Part shown: positions 46,651-60,275 of the stretch, piece after piece
Numbering within the stretch: the stretch's first letter is position 1
Layout of the letters: the number at the start of each line of letters is the position of its first letter
Source: Elysia chlorotica
Taxonomy: Eukaryota > Mollusca > Gastropoda > Plakobranchidae
Assembly (NCBI GenBank): GCA_003991915.1
Contig: RQTK01000288.1
Coordinates: forward strand, 1-64,000
Reading direction: 5' to 3'
DNA: 64,000 nucleotides
Position numbers and translations under genes: made by a program
Notes under the pieces: model-generated
Told to the model about the DNA's origin: nothing
Databases searched by the model: none
Seen by the model: only the letters and a program-made list of their open reading frames with translations

Positions 46651-48490
46651 GACTAAGGATGCCATTAAAAAACGTGTGTTTGTATGATAGCTCTGGAGTG
46701 GCAACGCAGCTGAAGACACCTAGAACTTGAAGTTTCTTTGATGTTTTTAGAGGTTAGCATAGGTGGGATAAATGAGGATGGGCAACTTGTTAACACAGCT
46801 GAAAAATTCTAGGTGGAGACCAAACAAAATCTTTGGTGTTACGAATAGCATGTTTTAGAGGTGAAAACTTTTCTTATTTCTCCCGGCAGTTTTGGATGTG
46901 CCGCAGGCCATGGTTGGGGTCGGATTGCAAAATGCGTGGCCTTTTCTGGTCAGTGGCCTATTCCTTGCCGAGGGTGGAGGGCAGTAGTGAGATAGAATAG
47001 GCCTGATCAGATGTGAAAAGGTTAAGAACAGCTGAATACTCAATGTTTATATGGAAATCCTGTCATAGCGGACAGAGAGTTTGATTGTGAACTGTGACTG
47101 TGGCAGTTTTCTTTGTTCAGGAATAGAAGAATGGATATGGGCATGGATCGTTATTACTTTTCCCAAACTATTTAAGGGTTAGTATACTCTCCAAATTTCT
47201 TTGGGCCAGAAGCAAAAGTGTTGATTGAAGGCTCACAATAGCTTAAATATGTCAAAGGGTACAGAATTCTGTGAGAGATTTACTAGAGAGATAAACATTA
47301 TTGAGGTGGAAGAAGAGCATGCTGAGTAAGCAGAAGAGGAAATCATTTCATCACAATGTACAGTTTATTATAAGAGTGTAGAGCACAGCTTAATTTTGTC
47401 ACTCTGTTGTTTGTGTATGCATCCGCAACAAGTATTGGTCTGCCAACATAAATTTGCTGGAACAACCAATCATGTTGAATTATGTCAATATGGCCATGGT
47501 GACCAATACAAGAATGGACATAAACATAATTCAGCTACAATAACAATCTTGGCATGAAGTAATGAGGGTGAACCTATGAAAAAAAATGGACGACATGTGT
47601 TATTTTGTATTTTACCTTGAGGTCTCCAGTATTGAATGCTGCCCATGTTTATGTTCAGGGGAGATTACCCATTTTAATATCATAACCTGGAGCTATTTCC
47701 CTTTGACTGAGTGACTCACCATTAAAATGCATGTCCATGGAAAATTGTAGACATCACAGATTTAAAACTAGAAGAAATTTTGCAGCTCACGTCGTTGATC
47801 TATTCCCTGGCAACATGAGGCATAGATTTCATCTAAGTCTTGAGCCAGCAATGTTTTTAATGGTTTCTTGTCCTTTTTTTGTGTGTTTTTGCTGTTGTTT
47901 GTTTTAAATTAAAGGTATGAAGATATTTTCCTACTGGGTAGACTAAGAATGTCATAGCTAAGGGTTTTAAGGATTTGGACATAGGTGTCAAAGGTTGGAG
48001 GAAAGTATGACTGATCCTGTCGTAAAATTATTTTTATATGTATGAAAATATTTGTTAAATAGTAAGATAATTTTATAACTTCTCTCAAATCTATTTATGT
48101 CATGTCTTTTTTTTTAATCACTTGTATTGTTCTAAAGGCAAGTTGAGGCTACACATTTTGCTTGTTTAAGAAGACCATGAATATACCATAATACCAGACA
48201 TACTTTTTGACAAGTAATAAAAATGTGTGTTGTCAGTACAAATAATAATAATAATAATAATAATAATAATTAAATGGATGATAATAATAATAATAATAAT
48301 AATTATATGGATGATACACTGGTGTGTTTTGTACAGTTACGTTTGGATCAAGAATACACATTTCTTCCCAGTACGTATTGTAATTGTATCAGTCATAAAT
48401 GATAATGATGCACTCTTTTTTCTTCAGGTTTTAGTATCGGTAGTATTAGTGACACAAACATCGTATTTTCTCAGTACAATTATTTGTATT
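46651..48490 (+). other. Presumed SH2B 3'UTR or downstream region
   Basis: No gene recognised. GAAAAGGTTAA near 47017 resembles a piggyBac-like right end, but no left partner was found. Contains (AAT)n at 48241-48303. AATAAA at about 48217 could be a poly(A) signal. Confidence 0.4.
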
Positions 48491-50620
48491 GAGAGCACAC
48501 GGGTGTTCCGTGTGCATTTATTGGTGTAGATGAAGCACTCTTGTATTTTAAGTATCTTCTGTATTTATTTAGTGACATTAGTAGTAGCGTGAAGAACACA
48601 CTCGTGTCTTGTGTCCTCAATGCGATTGTCAGTATTGGTGATACATTGATTTGTGTTCCAGGTGTAGTTACATTAGTAGTAGCGTGAAGAAGACACTCGT
48701 GTCTCGTGTCCTCAATACGATTGTCAGTATTGGTGATACATTGATTTGTGTTCCAGGTGTAGTTACATCAGTATTGATGAGCTGTGTTCTATGAACACAT
48801 TCATAAGAATTGTTGGTGTCCCTATGTTCTAATTATAGTTTTTACAATAAAATCGTTACACTTGTGTTTTAGTTACAGTAGCATTATTACACTTGTGTTT
48901 TAGTTACAGTAGTGTCATTGCACTTGTGTTTTTGATATAGTTACAGAAGTGTCATTACACTTGTGTTTTCTGTATAGTTACAGTTGTATTATTACACTTG
49001 TGTTTTCTGTATAGTCAGAGTAGTGTCGTTACACTTGTGTTTTCTGTATAGTTACAGAAGTGTCATTACACTTGTGGTTTTGGTATAGTTACAATAGTGT
49101 CGTTACACTTGTGTTTTCTGTATAGTTACAGTAGTCTTGTTACATTTGTGTTTTCTGTATAGTTACAGTGTCGTTAAACTAGTGTTTTTAGTATTATTTA
49201 CAGAAGTATCATTACACTTGTGTTTTTTGTATATTGTCATTAACGCCAATACTCTTGTGTTTTCACTATAGTTCTAAGTATATATTACGAGGTAGAATTG
49301 ATTTTAGCATGTAAGAAAAATGTATATATATAATTATGTAGCGAGCTTTGTTTTATTACTGTTCTGAATTCTACAACAGTGTATTCCATGGCTGTGAACA
49401 AAAAGAATACTAATTGTAACTTGTGTCTCAGTAGCCAGATCTATCATGATATTTATGCCTGACTAGCTTTACTTGGGTCTTGTAATGCATTTTAGTTGAC
49501 TCAATTGTATATTATATCTATACTCTAATTATAAAATTATTGGTTGTTTTTGCCACAAATAGCAATCTTGATATTTAGTTTGGATTTTTATTATAAGATC
49601 AGTCAGTGTAAATCTCTGCACAATCTCTGCATGTTAATTCTGTGAGTTTGTGTTTTTATTCTTAACTAAAAGATCAGTCCTTGTAAAGGGAGCATCATAT
49701 CAACATAATACAGTGATGCCAGTTTACCGAACTTTACAGATGAGAATTTCAGTACAAGAGGAAAAGTTGTGAGCTCATTGTTCTGTAACAGTCTGTAATG
49801 GGGTTATGTTTTCTTATTAAATGTTAATATGCTATGCTGCTGTGCAATAGAAGTTCAGTAAAAAAAAACAATGATGCTGTTGGCTCAACTGATATCTCTA
49901 TGACCATGTCAACTGCACATTCTATCAGATTTAACCACTGTGAGCCTGTGACGAGTCGCTTGATAGAGACTTCAACTTAAACCTGAGCTTCCTCTTGCAA
50001 GGATAAACCTGGGAGACACTCACACATAAATCAGAGCATTAGTCAAGTGTTGAAATGTTCAGTGGTGTCTCGAATACGTTTTTATGGTTGTCCAAGATCA
50101 TTTGAGACGACAGTGACCAATTGAGACAGATTATGGGTCGGAACCTACATACACCAGCTTATAATTATACATAATTTCTCATGCCTCATCATGTCATTTT
50201 CTCTTCTCTGTGTAAGCTTTTCTCTGTTCTCTCATATTTTTCTTTGTATAAATTATTTTTGTATTCTTTTGTTGTTTTTGCCTTGGCTAAACCAGGAAGA
50301 AAGAAATGTGTGTGTGTGGAAAAAGGGAGCTAGTCTCGTATGTTCCCGGTGCAGCAAATACGGGTAGTCATGTTACATGTATTAAGGAAAGATATTTTAC
50401 CAATTCACTCATGTTTTGTGTTTACCTTGCTTCAGAAACACTCTAGTAACCTGAGCAATGGTTGGCTAGATTGTGTTTGTGTGTGGGTGTCATCTTCGCT
50501 GTAGAAAATGTTGCAGTGATGCCAATGTTCCGTAAATTTACAGATTTTCATTTGTAGTAAAAAAATTAATTCATTAAATATAATGTTCAATATAACATTG
50601 TAAAAAATATTAATTATATT
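48491..50620. repeat. Tandem segmental duplication, copy A (about 2.13 kb)
   Basis: Begins GAGAGCACACGGGTGTTCCG at 48491; the same block restarts at 50621. Within it are a nested duplication of about 110 bp (AGTAGTAGCGTGAAGAA, near 48583 and 48679) and a minisatellite at about 48850-49270 with a roughly 37-bp unit around CATTACACTTGTGTTTTCTG. No coding sequence recognised. Confidence 0.85.
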
Positions 50621-52480
50621 GAGAGCACACGGGTGTTCCATGTACATTTATTGGTGTAGATGAAGCACTCTTGTATTTTAAGTAATTAGTATCTTCTGTA
50701 TTTATTTAGTGACATTAGTACTAGCATGAAGAACACATTCGTGTCCTCAATATGATTGTCAGTATTTGTGTTCCAGGTGTAGTTACATCAGTATTGATGA
50801 GCTGTGTTCTTAGAACACATTATGATTCATAAGTATTGTTGGTGTCCCTATGTTCTTGTTATAGTCTTTTCAGTAGTATTATTACACTTGTGTTTTCGAT
50901 ATAGTTACAGTAGTGTCATTACATTTGTGTTTTCTGTATAGTTACAGTAGTGTCGTTACACTTGTGTTTTTGGTATAGTTACAGTAGTTCGTATTACATT
51001 TGTGTTTTCTGTATAGTTACAGTAGTGTCGTTACACTTGTGTCTTCGGTATCATTATATAACTATCGATACACTTGTGTTTTTAGTGTTATTTACAGAAG
51101 TATCATTGCACTTGTGTTTTCCGTATATTTTCATTAACACCAATACCCTTGTGTTTTCACTCTAGTTCTAAGTATATATTACAAGGTAGATTTGATTTTA
51201 GCATGTAAGAAAAATGTATATATACGTAGCGAGCTTTGTTTTATTACCGTTCTGAATTCTACGACAGTATAATTCCATGGCTGTGAACAAACAGAATACT
51301 GGTTGTAACTCGTGTCTCATTAGCCAGTTCTATCATGATATTTATGCCTGACTAGCTTTACTTGGGTCTTGTAATGCATTTTAGTTGACTCAATTGTATT
51401 ATATCTATACTCTAATTATAAAATTAGTTGTTTTTGCCACAAATAGCAATCTTGATATTTAGTTTGGATCTTTTATTATGAGATTAGTCTTTGTAAAGGG
51501 TGCACCATCTCTGCATGTTAAATCTGTGAGTTTGTGTCTTTATAAGATCAGTCAGTGTAAAGGGAGCATCATATCAACATAATACAGTGATGCCAGTTTC
51601 CCTAAATGTACAGATGAGAATTTCAGTAAGAGGAAAAGTTGTCAGCTCATTGTTGTGTAACAATTTGTTATGGGGTTATGTTTTCTCATTAAATTTTAAT
51701 ATGCTATGCTGCTGTGCAATAGAAGTTCAGTAAAAAAAAAACCAATGATGCTGTTGACACAACTGATATCTCTATGACTATGTCAACTGCACATGACATT
51801 CTATCAGATTTAACCACTGTGAGCCTGTGACGAGTTGCTTGATAGAGACTTAAACTTAACCCTGAGCTTCCTCTTGCAAGGATAAACCTGGGAGACACTC
51901 ACACATAAATCAGAGCATTAGTTAAATGTTTAAGTGTTCAGTGGTGTCTCGAATACGTTTCTATGGTTTTCCAATATAATTTGAGACGACTGTGACCAAT
52001 TAAGACAGATTATGGGTTGGAACCTACATACACCAGCTTATTATACATAATTTCTCATGCCTCATCATGTAATTTTCTCTTCTCTGTGTAAGCTTTTCTC
52101 TGTTCTCACATATTTTTCTTTGTATAATTTATTTTTGTACATGTATTCTTTTGTTGTTTTGGCTTGGCTAAACCAGGATAAAAGAAAATGTGTGTGTGTG
52201 GAAAAAGAGAGCTAGTCTCGTATGTTCCCGGTGCAGCAAATACGGGTAGTCATGTTACATGTATTAAGGAAAGATATTTTACCACTTCACTCATGTTTTG
52301 TGTTTACCTTGCTTCAGAAACACTCTAGTAACCTGAGCAATGGTTGGCTAGATTGGGTGTGTGTGTGTGTCATCTTCGCTGTTGAAAATGTTGCAGTGAT
52401 GCCAATTTTCCATAAATTTACAGATTTTCATTTTTAGTAAAAAAATTAATTCATTAAATATAATGTTGAATATAACATTA
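50621..52480. repeat. Tandem segmental duplication, copy B
   Basis: Parallels copy A block by block, including the CACTTGTGTTTT minisatellite (50880-51165), ACTAGCTTTACTTGGGTCTT and GGGAGACACTCACACATAAA. It is shorter through internal deletions and differs by scattered substitutions, so the duplication is not very recent. It ends in a TTAATTCATTAAATATAAT tandem (52440-52560). Confidence 0.85.
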
Positions 52481-54483
52481 TAAAAAAATTAATTCATTAA
52501 ATATAATTTTGAATATAATATAAAAAAATTAATTCATTAAATATAATGTTGAGTATAATATTATATATTCTTTGTTTAAGCCGTGCTAAACTCAGAAAAG
52601 TACAGTAAAATAAAAAAGAACATTGAGCCTCTAATGCGTCTGTTGGAGCCTTGGCTGCTGTGACTCGGACTTAATGACAGCAACGCCAATTTTCTGTACA
52701 TTTGCTGATTTTGTGATTCAGTCGACATCACTGTAGTGGGAATGGGATGCTGGTTGATAATCGATCATGCTTTGGCGATCACGTGGTGGTATGATTATCA
52801 CATTGTTCACATAATATTAAAACCATGATCAGACTAATTTTGGTGTACCGGTTCACCCAGTATATTTTCTGAAGAACCTTACATCTTACATCTTGATGAG
52901 CAGCAGCGGATGAGATTCGAACCAAACACCCTTCTGCTCACTAGTCCACAGCTATAGATAAGCACCTCCCTTTTTCCAAAGGAAAGAAAAGGAGGACCAT
53001 TTTTTACATTTCTTTTGGTTTGGACAGGACTAAGTGCTTTCCATAGCAATTGATGACCCACAGGGGGTAGAAATGAGTTACATAGCAATAGATGACTTAT
53101 AGAGGGCAGAAGTCACCTTGACTTGCTTTAATTATGATACTCTAATTTATTTGTATTCTCAAATAATGGCCTCTGTGAACGCAGGATCAGAATTTTGTTC
53201 AATGTGTACATAATATAATTATTATTATTGAAATTCAATGTGAGCAGTTTTTCTGTGGTGCGCTGTATGGTTATCATAATTAATGCCATTGTTATTGAAT
53301 GCTGTTTTTGCTGCGCTCAGACTCTAGGCTCTTGTTTTTATCTCTCGTGTCAATGTTCGTCTATCAACAAAGCAAGACAATGCAAAAGATGAAATGTTTT
53401 AATTATACAATTGTTTGTGGCGACTTTTATCAGATATAAAGTTACATGTTAGTTGTTACAGTCATAGAAATTTACAAAAACATTTCTGAGTTCAAGGGCT
53501 TTTTCAGGGACTTGTAATTTTAAGTTGTTTTTTTTTGTGTGCTTATTTCTTAGGGTTTTTTTTTCTTTTTTTCTCAACAACTCTATTATGAAATTAGACT
53601 TGATTTAGAGCTCTAGATATTGCCATTGATGTAAAAATGTTAGCCTGAATCTAGGTCTGTGTTAAGTGCACAGGCAAAGAAAGAATAGATAGTCATTTAT
53701 TTAAAAACAAAACAACAACAAAACCTTATTGGGTGAGTGCGACTACAAAGGGCTTGTTTCTCAATCTTTCTCCATAAGACAATGTTTTCAGGTTTCTTCT
53801 GAGAAGACCAACATTAGGAACATGTACCACTCAGCAGCTATTCGTTTCTACCAGGCAGTGGATGTTTAGAACCTATGGTTGTTAAAAGTCTGTAGCTTCT
53901 CAACACGCATTTAAAAGGACCTTTGCGTAGGCTTGATTTAAGTTGTATCACTGAACTTTCACAACAAACATTATTTGCTATGTCTTTATTTTGCAAAATC
54001 TTTAAAACTTGATAAAGTTTTTAGGTTGTTGTTGTTTATGTTTATAAACCTTTCTCTATCTAAACCATGAATTGTATAAAGATGCTTGCTTGAAGCTTTT
54101 GATATTGAAACCATTATTTGCATCTCCTCAGCAAAACCATTTTGTTGAAACCGTATATTATATATATACATGTACATGTATTGTAAAGAATATAAAAAAA
54201 AAACATCAAGGAAAAAGACTGAATAGATTCTGCTTCTGTAATTCGATTTTAAAACGTTTATACATGTGTTTTATTTAAGATTTGCTTTGATATTATTATT
54301 ATTGCTATGATTATTACAATTTTCTATGTCACTAAGTCCTGAAAATCTGCAACACTTGAATGTCTATACACATAATGGTGAGTGAATCAACCTATGTAGA
54401 AGACGGCAACACTTTGAGGATTAAAGGAAACCTGAACAGCCGGAGTGTATACTGCATTTTCATAATGAATAGATGTTGCGTCA

Positions 54484-54516
<33 letters not shown>

Positions 54517-55329
54517 TGTACTGCATATTCTATATTCATAATGAATAGATGTGCCAGTGTGTATGTGTGTGTGTGTGTGTGTGTAAACATAGACAGCCTG
54601 TTTGTGCAAAAATATTGCGCTAGCAATTCTATGTGACTTTTTAGCAGCCAGATGTGATGTGGGTGTTTGGAACAGTTTGTCTGAATGCTATAATTACACT
54701 TTTACTTAGAGTGCATTGGAGGGATAATGCAAACAAATGTAAATAAGTAAATGTGTAGCTGCAAATAAGCTGTGTCTTTGTGACTTGTGCTACAGCCTAA
54801 GTGATTGTTTTCAGTGTTGAGGTTTAGTGCATTATGATCAGGGTAATTGACTTTGAATTATTTTATTGTTATAGTTAGTATGTATCATGCATTGTTGACA
54901 AAACCTATGTGACTAAGATTATTGCAATGGCCTCTCTCTGTGGACCTACATTCACTTGCATATGTGGTAAATACTGCCATGCAGCAATAGCTTGCTGTAT
55001 AATGTACTAATAATAGCTTGCGTTTGCAAGGATTTAATATAAGTAATTTTATACACGTGTATGCATAAAATGATAGAAGTATTCAATTGTGGACATATTT
55101 TTTAAGGCACAATCAAAATGTCTCGATCACAGGAATGAAAAATTAACGTAGATTGGGCAGCTTTAACAAGAGCATTTTCGTAACATTCAGTTGAGCTTCA
55201 TTTTGCAGTCACTGGGTTTCATGTAGAGTTCTACATTATGGAGACACTGCCATGTGCGATTTGAACTTCAGACCCCTTACTTGTCAGTCCAGATAACTAT
55301 CAATAAAGCCTCATATCGCATAGAGATGT
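52481..55329. other. AT-rich intergenic region
   Basis: No gene recognised. A tRNA-like SINE head lies on the minus strand at about 52886-52980 (GGAGGTGCTTATCTATAGC ... TTTGGTTCGAATCTCATCC, with a good B box). A duplicated segment with (TG)n lies at 54450-54585. Confidence 0.5.
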
Positions 55330-55770
55330 GTGTGTAAAATGTATGAAAGATGTTTGAAGTCTTTTCTCTTAAGTGCAATGATGGACTGTTGTGTTGGGAA
55401 ATGAATATGTAGTGTTCTGTCCTAGCATTAAATGATATGTGTGGTGTGACAAAAGTGTAGTGTTCTTGTAAATCAAGGACAGATATTTGGTGATGAGAAT
55501 GTGTAGTGTCTGTCTTGTCAATCAATGACAGATGTGTGGTAAAGAGAATGTGTAGTGTCTGTTTTGTCAATCAATGACAGGATGTGTGGTGTGGCGAAAG
55601 TAATGTTATGTCTAGTCAGTCAATGATAGATGTGTGGTAAAGAGAATCTGCAGTTGTGTCATTCAATGACAGATGTCTGTTAAAGAGAATGTGCGGTGTC
55701 TGTTGTGTCATTCAATGACAGATGTGTAGTGAGTTGAATGTGTGGTGTTCTGTCTTGTCAGTCTATGAGA
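55330..55770. repeat. Minisatellite of about 50-60 bp, about 7 copies
   Basis: Irregular repeats of GACAGATGTGTGGTAAAGAG and AATGTGTAGTGTCTG with TGTCAATCAATGACA-type palindromic cores between them. Non-coding. Confidence 0.75.
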
Positions 55771-56324
55771 AGTGTGTGGTCCAGAGACTTTGTAGTTAGT
55801 TACATTGGCGGTTCACTCGCCTTGTCGGATGCACGCCCGAGAGTTCACTTGCTCCTTCACCAAGAGAAGTCGTCAGTCTCGTCACTACTTAGAGACATGC
55901 TATTCATTTCTTTGGTCATAGAATTCATCAACTTTTAATGTGCCGCTTCTCATATTACTTGATGGAAGATTTAAGCATTGTATAATTTCAGGAGAAGGAG
56001 TTTTGTTACTGCTTCTGATGTGTATTATTTTTTGTGTCATTATCAAAGCGTTTTACTGGTTCCATGTTGTTATTTCTCTTTTTGCTTTTATCTTCCATTT
56101 ACTCAAAATAAACATTTTCAAATATTGAACCCATTAGCTATATAGACTTATGTGTGTGTTTTTTGTTGTTGTTGTTTTATTTTTGTTTTTGTTTTGAATG
56201 AGAGAACATTTTTAATTCGCCCAACTAAGGAAGTTTCTTTGTTTCCACCATGGGACCACCTCAAGTCCCCAAGGAAGGACACCTTGCTTTGTATTAATAT
56301 CATTTTAAAAATAATTTATAATCA

Positions 56325-56415
56325 TGATAACAACAACTACAGCTACAGCCACAACAACAACCACGACGATAACAACAACAATAACGACAACAACAACAAC
56401 AACAATAATAATACT
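56325..56415. repeat. (AAC)n-rich tract
   Basis: About 90 bp of imperfect AAC/ACA triplets with interspersed ACG and AAT. Non-coding. Confidence 0.85.
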
Positions 56416-56532
56416 CCTTCAAATGCTTAGTCTATGACATATTTGTTTACTCATCATTTTACATGTCCTCCGGGTGAGCAAGCCGTTTATTGTGTCACTA
56501 TGTAAATAACATTAGAAACTATTTGATGAGTC

Positions 56533-56962
56533 AAAAACAAATTTAAAGGTGTAGAGTAAGGTTATTTTTTTTTAATATTTTTTTTGTATCACGAATGGTT
56601 GTTTTATTCTAATAAACATGTCACGTAGTTTTTTTTTTCTTCCTAAACTATGACCTCACGGTTTAGGCACTTTCCTTGATTTCCCTGAAGCTACATCATA
56701 CATGGTGGCAGTACATGTATGATTTTTCTAGGTCACGGACAACATCTGTTTCAATGCTCATACAGGACAAGTTGACAATTTATTCTATTCTTGTTGTCCT
56801 TTGAAAATATCGCTCCTCCTCGCTGCTATTTGACACTACTAGTATTACTAGAACTGCGTATTATTCTGGGTGCAATTTCAACATTTGGAAACGTGTGTTG
56901 GACTTTGTTCGAGATAAGCCCGCAAAAGCGTGACTCTGGGCTTATCTATTTTGATTATTCTT

Positions 56963-56997
<35 letters not shown>

Positions 56998-57982
56998 TGT
57001 TTAGGAACTTAGTAAACTCATGATTGGGATAAAGAAAAGTGTAGGCCCAAATCGTCTTTGAAAGATGAATATACTAGATCTAGTCTTTGTGCTGCGATTT
57101 TTATCTTTGTCAGGAAATGTAAAGGCATCTAAAAGCCAAGACGAGTGATACTTTCTGAATGCGACTTTAATCTATAGGGCCTACTCTAAACTATGGCAAC
57201 TATGGAACTGATCTAGATCTATAAACGGAAGACATTTCTCTACTCTCTCATCATTAGTGTAGCTGTGATTCATTTGCGCTACCGTGATCAAGAGTTGCTT
57301 TCTTTACCTTGGAATGTCTCTACCTTATTTTTTAAACCATATAAGATAGTTAGGACATTACATAGCATTTTTTCCAACATAGATCTAGTTGAAACATGTT
57401 ACGCCTGGAAGCGATAAAAACTTTCAAACGCATCACGGTACATCATCAACAAAATTTGTGTATTTAATGTATTCAAATCAGGTTTATTGTGTTACAGGAT
57501 TTTTGTGTTTGTTGTGTCGACCTTTTGCAAAGTGTCATTACAAAATAAAGTTGTCAAGTCTATGAATTTTCCAAATGACCCATCTGTATGTTAATTGTTA
57601 TGCCTATCAGTCCTTTTCAAACTATTACATTGTATAAGGTTAGCCATGGCGAAAGTGGAATGCCCTGACCACGACTAATTTGCGCTCTATTTTGTTTCTC
57701 TCTTTCCATGATATACTTTTTCCTCTCTCACTCACATTTTCTTTTCCCAACTCTTTTCCCACATTATTCATCCCTCTCGCTCATTCCATCTTCCTCTTTT
57801 ATTTCTACCCCTCGTTATTTTTAACCCCCCCCCCCTCACCTTTTCTTTCTTTCTTCTCACGTCTCATTTTCACCTATCCCCCTTTTCTCTCCATCCACAT
57901 TGCAACTTGATTTAAGTGTTACTCTCTCTTCCCGAAATCGCTTCCATACCCTCTTTCCACATCCCCATTTTCTACCTTTCCC

Positions 57983-58038
<56 letters not shown>

Positions 58039-58418
58039 CCATCATCATTATCACCAACATTCTATTGCTAGAGACAGAAACGAGCGGGGAAGTAGAAATA
58101 GAAGAGTTGTTTACAGACATCAACAGTGCCTTAGCCCGCACATTAATAAAGACAGGTGTTTTTCTGTCGCTTTTTCCCTCCACTCCACTCGGTATTCAGA
58201 CAGGGCAGGAGTAGGCTGTGTGATTTTGTCCAACCCCTCAACAATGCACGCTTTTGCCAATGGGCCTACACAAAAAAATATCAAGTATCTAGATCTAGAT
58301 CTAGTAGGCTACATTGGTGTACAATATTGATCGCAAGTGAACGAAGTGGAAAAAAATTAATAATTATGTCAGACTGAGCCAGGCTAAAGTGACTGTAGGA
58401 TTTAAGCTTAGACGTCAC
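56533..58418. repeat. Tandem segmental duplication 2, copy A (about 1.89 kb)
   Basis: Begins with ACAAATTTAAAGGTGTAGAG and ends at TTAGACGTCAC. Contains an A32 run (56964-56995), a pyrimidine-rich stretch (57690-57890), (CAT)n at about 57985-58040 and a short TAGATC run near 58290. No open frame of recognisable content. A 10-bp perfect stem AGATAAGCCC/GGGCTTATCT lies at 56912-56947. Confidence 0.85.
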
Positions 58419-58426
58419 ATTGGATT

Positions 58427-60275
58427 AAAAAACAAATTTAAATCTGTAGAGTAAGGTTTTTTTTTTTTTTTAATCACGAATGGTTGTTTTATGGTTATAA
58501 AAATTAACGTAGTTTTTTTTTTTTTCTAAACTATGACCTCACGGATCAGGCACTTTACTTGATTTCCCTGAAGCTACATCATCTATGGTGGCAGTACATG
58601 TATGATTTTTCTAGGTCACGGACAACATCTGGTTTAATGCCCACAAGAGACAGGTTGACAGGTTATTCTATCCTTGTTGTTCTGTGAAAATAGCGCTTTC
58701 CTCGCTGCTATTTGACACTGGTAGTATTACTAGAACTGCGTATTATTCTGGGTGCAATTTCAACATTTGGAAACGTGTGTTGGACTTTGTTCGAGATAAG
58801 CCCGCAAAAGCGTGACTCTGGGCTTATCTCTTTTGATTCTTCTTCTTCTTCTACAAAAAAAAAGATGTTTAGGAACTTAGTAAACTCATGATTGGGATAA
58901 AGAAAAGTGTAGGCCCAAATCGTCCCTGAAAGATGAATATACTAGTCTTTGTGCTGCGATTTTCATCTTTATCAGGAATTGTAAAGGCATCTCAAAGCCA
59001 AGACAAGTGATACTTTCTGAATGCGACTTTAATTTGTAGGCCCTACTATAAAAGAAGTATGGAACTGATCTATAAACGGAAGACAGTTCTCTACTCTCTC
59101 ATCATTAGAGGAGCTGTGATTCATTTGCGCTGCCGTAATCAAGAGTTGCTCTCTTTACCTCGGAAGACAGTTCTCTACCTCTCTCTCTCTATGGAACTGA
59201 TCTATAAACGGAAGACATTTCTCTACTCTCTCATCATTAGAGGAGCTGTGATTCATTTGCGCTTCCGTAATCAAGAGTTGCTCTCTTTACCTTGGAATGC
59301 CTCTACCTTATTTTTTAAACCATAATTATAAGATAGTTCGGACAATAACATGGCATTTTTTTCCACATAGATCTAGTTGAAACATGTTACGTCTGGAAGC
59401 GATAAAAACTTTCAAACCGCATCGCGGTGCATCATCGACAAATGTATTCAAATCAGTCGTTTTCAATCGATTACACTGTATGAACTTAACCATGGAAAAT
59501 GGGATGCCCTGAGCACACACAATTTGCGCTCTATTTGTTTCACTCTATATCCCTCCCTCTCTCTTTCCATCATATACATCTTTTCCTCTCTCACTCACAT
59601 TTTCTCTTCCCAATCTCTTTCTTCACTATATTCATCCCTCTCGCTCATTCCATCTTCCTTTTTTATTTCTATCCCTCGTTATTTTTAATCCCTCTTTTCT
59701 CTCCCCTCCCCTTTCTTTCTTTCTTCTCACTTCTCATTTTTCTCTCTCATTTCCACCCATCCTCCTTTCCTCTCCATTCACATTACAACTTGATTTCTTT
59801 GTACATTGTAACTCTCTCTTCCCTTACTCGCTTCCATACCCCCTTTCCACGTCCCCATTTTCTACCTCCCCCCCCTCTCTCTCTTCATCATCATCATCAT
59901 CATCATCACCACCACCATCATTTTATTTTTAATGCTAGTGACAGAAACGAGCGGAGATATAGAAACAGAAGAGTTGTTTACAGGCAGCAACAGTATCTTA
60001 GCCCACACATTAATAAAGACAGGTGTTTTTCTGTCGTTTTTTCCCTCCACTCGGTATTCACTATTCAGACAAGACAGGAGTAGGCTGTGTGATTTTGTCC
60101 AACCCCTCAACTATGCACGCTTTTGCCAATAGGCCTACACAAAAAATATCAAGTATCTAGATCTAGATCTAGTAGGCTACATTGGTGTACAATATTGATC
60201 GCAAGTGAACGAAGTGGAAAAAATAATTATGTCAGACTGAGCCAGGATAAAGCGGCTATAGGATTTAGACGTCAC
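58427..60275. repeat. Tandem segmental duplication 2, copy B
   Basis: Same block order as copy A: ACAAATTTAAATCTGTAGAG, ATGACCTCACGG, the GAGATAAGCCC hairpin (58793-58830), pyrimidine tract, (CAT)n, AATATCAAGTATCTAGATCT, ending TTAGACGTCAC. It has its own internal duplication of about 130 bp around GAACTGATCTATAAACGGAA (59063 and 59194), absent from copy A. Confidence 0.85.

Noticed and set aside
46740-47030. piggyBac-like MITE ending GAAAAGGTTAA
   Set aside because: No matching left terminus with TTAA found within a few hundred bases.
48227-48529. 100-codon plus-strand frame with poly-Ile
   Set aside because: Starts in an (AAT)n repeat and continues into non-coding duplicated sequence; no family resemblance.
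52886-52980. tRNA gene on the minus strand
   Set aside because: Good B box but a poor cloverleaf by eye; more likely a SINE head.
57680-60083. Ser/Phe/Pro-rich plus-strand frames in the second segmental duplication
   Set aside because: Pyrimidine-rich low complexity and (CAT)n; not conserved as a frame between copies A and B.
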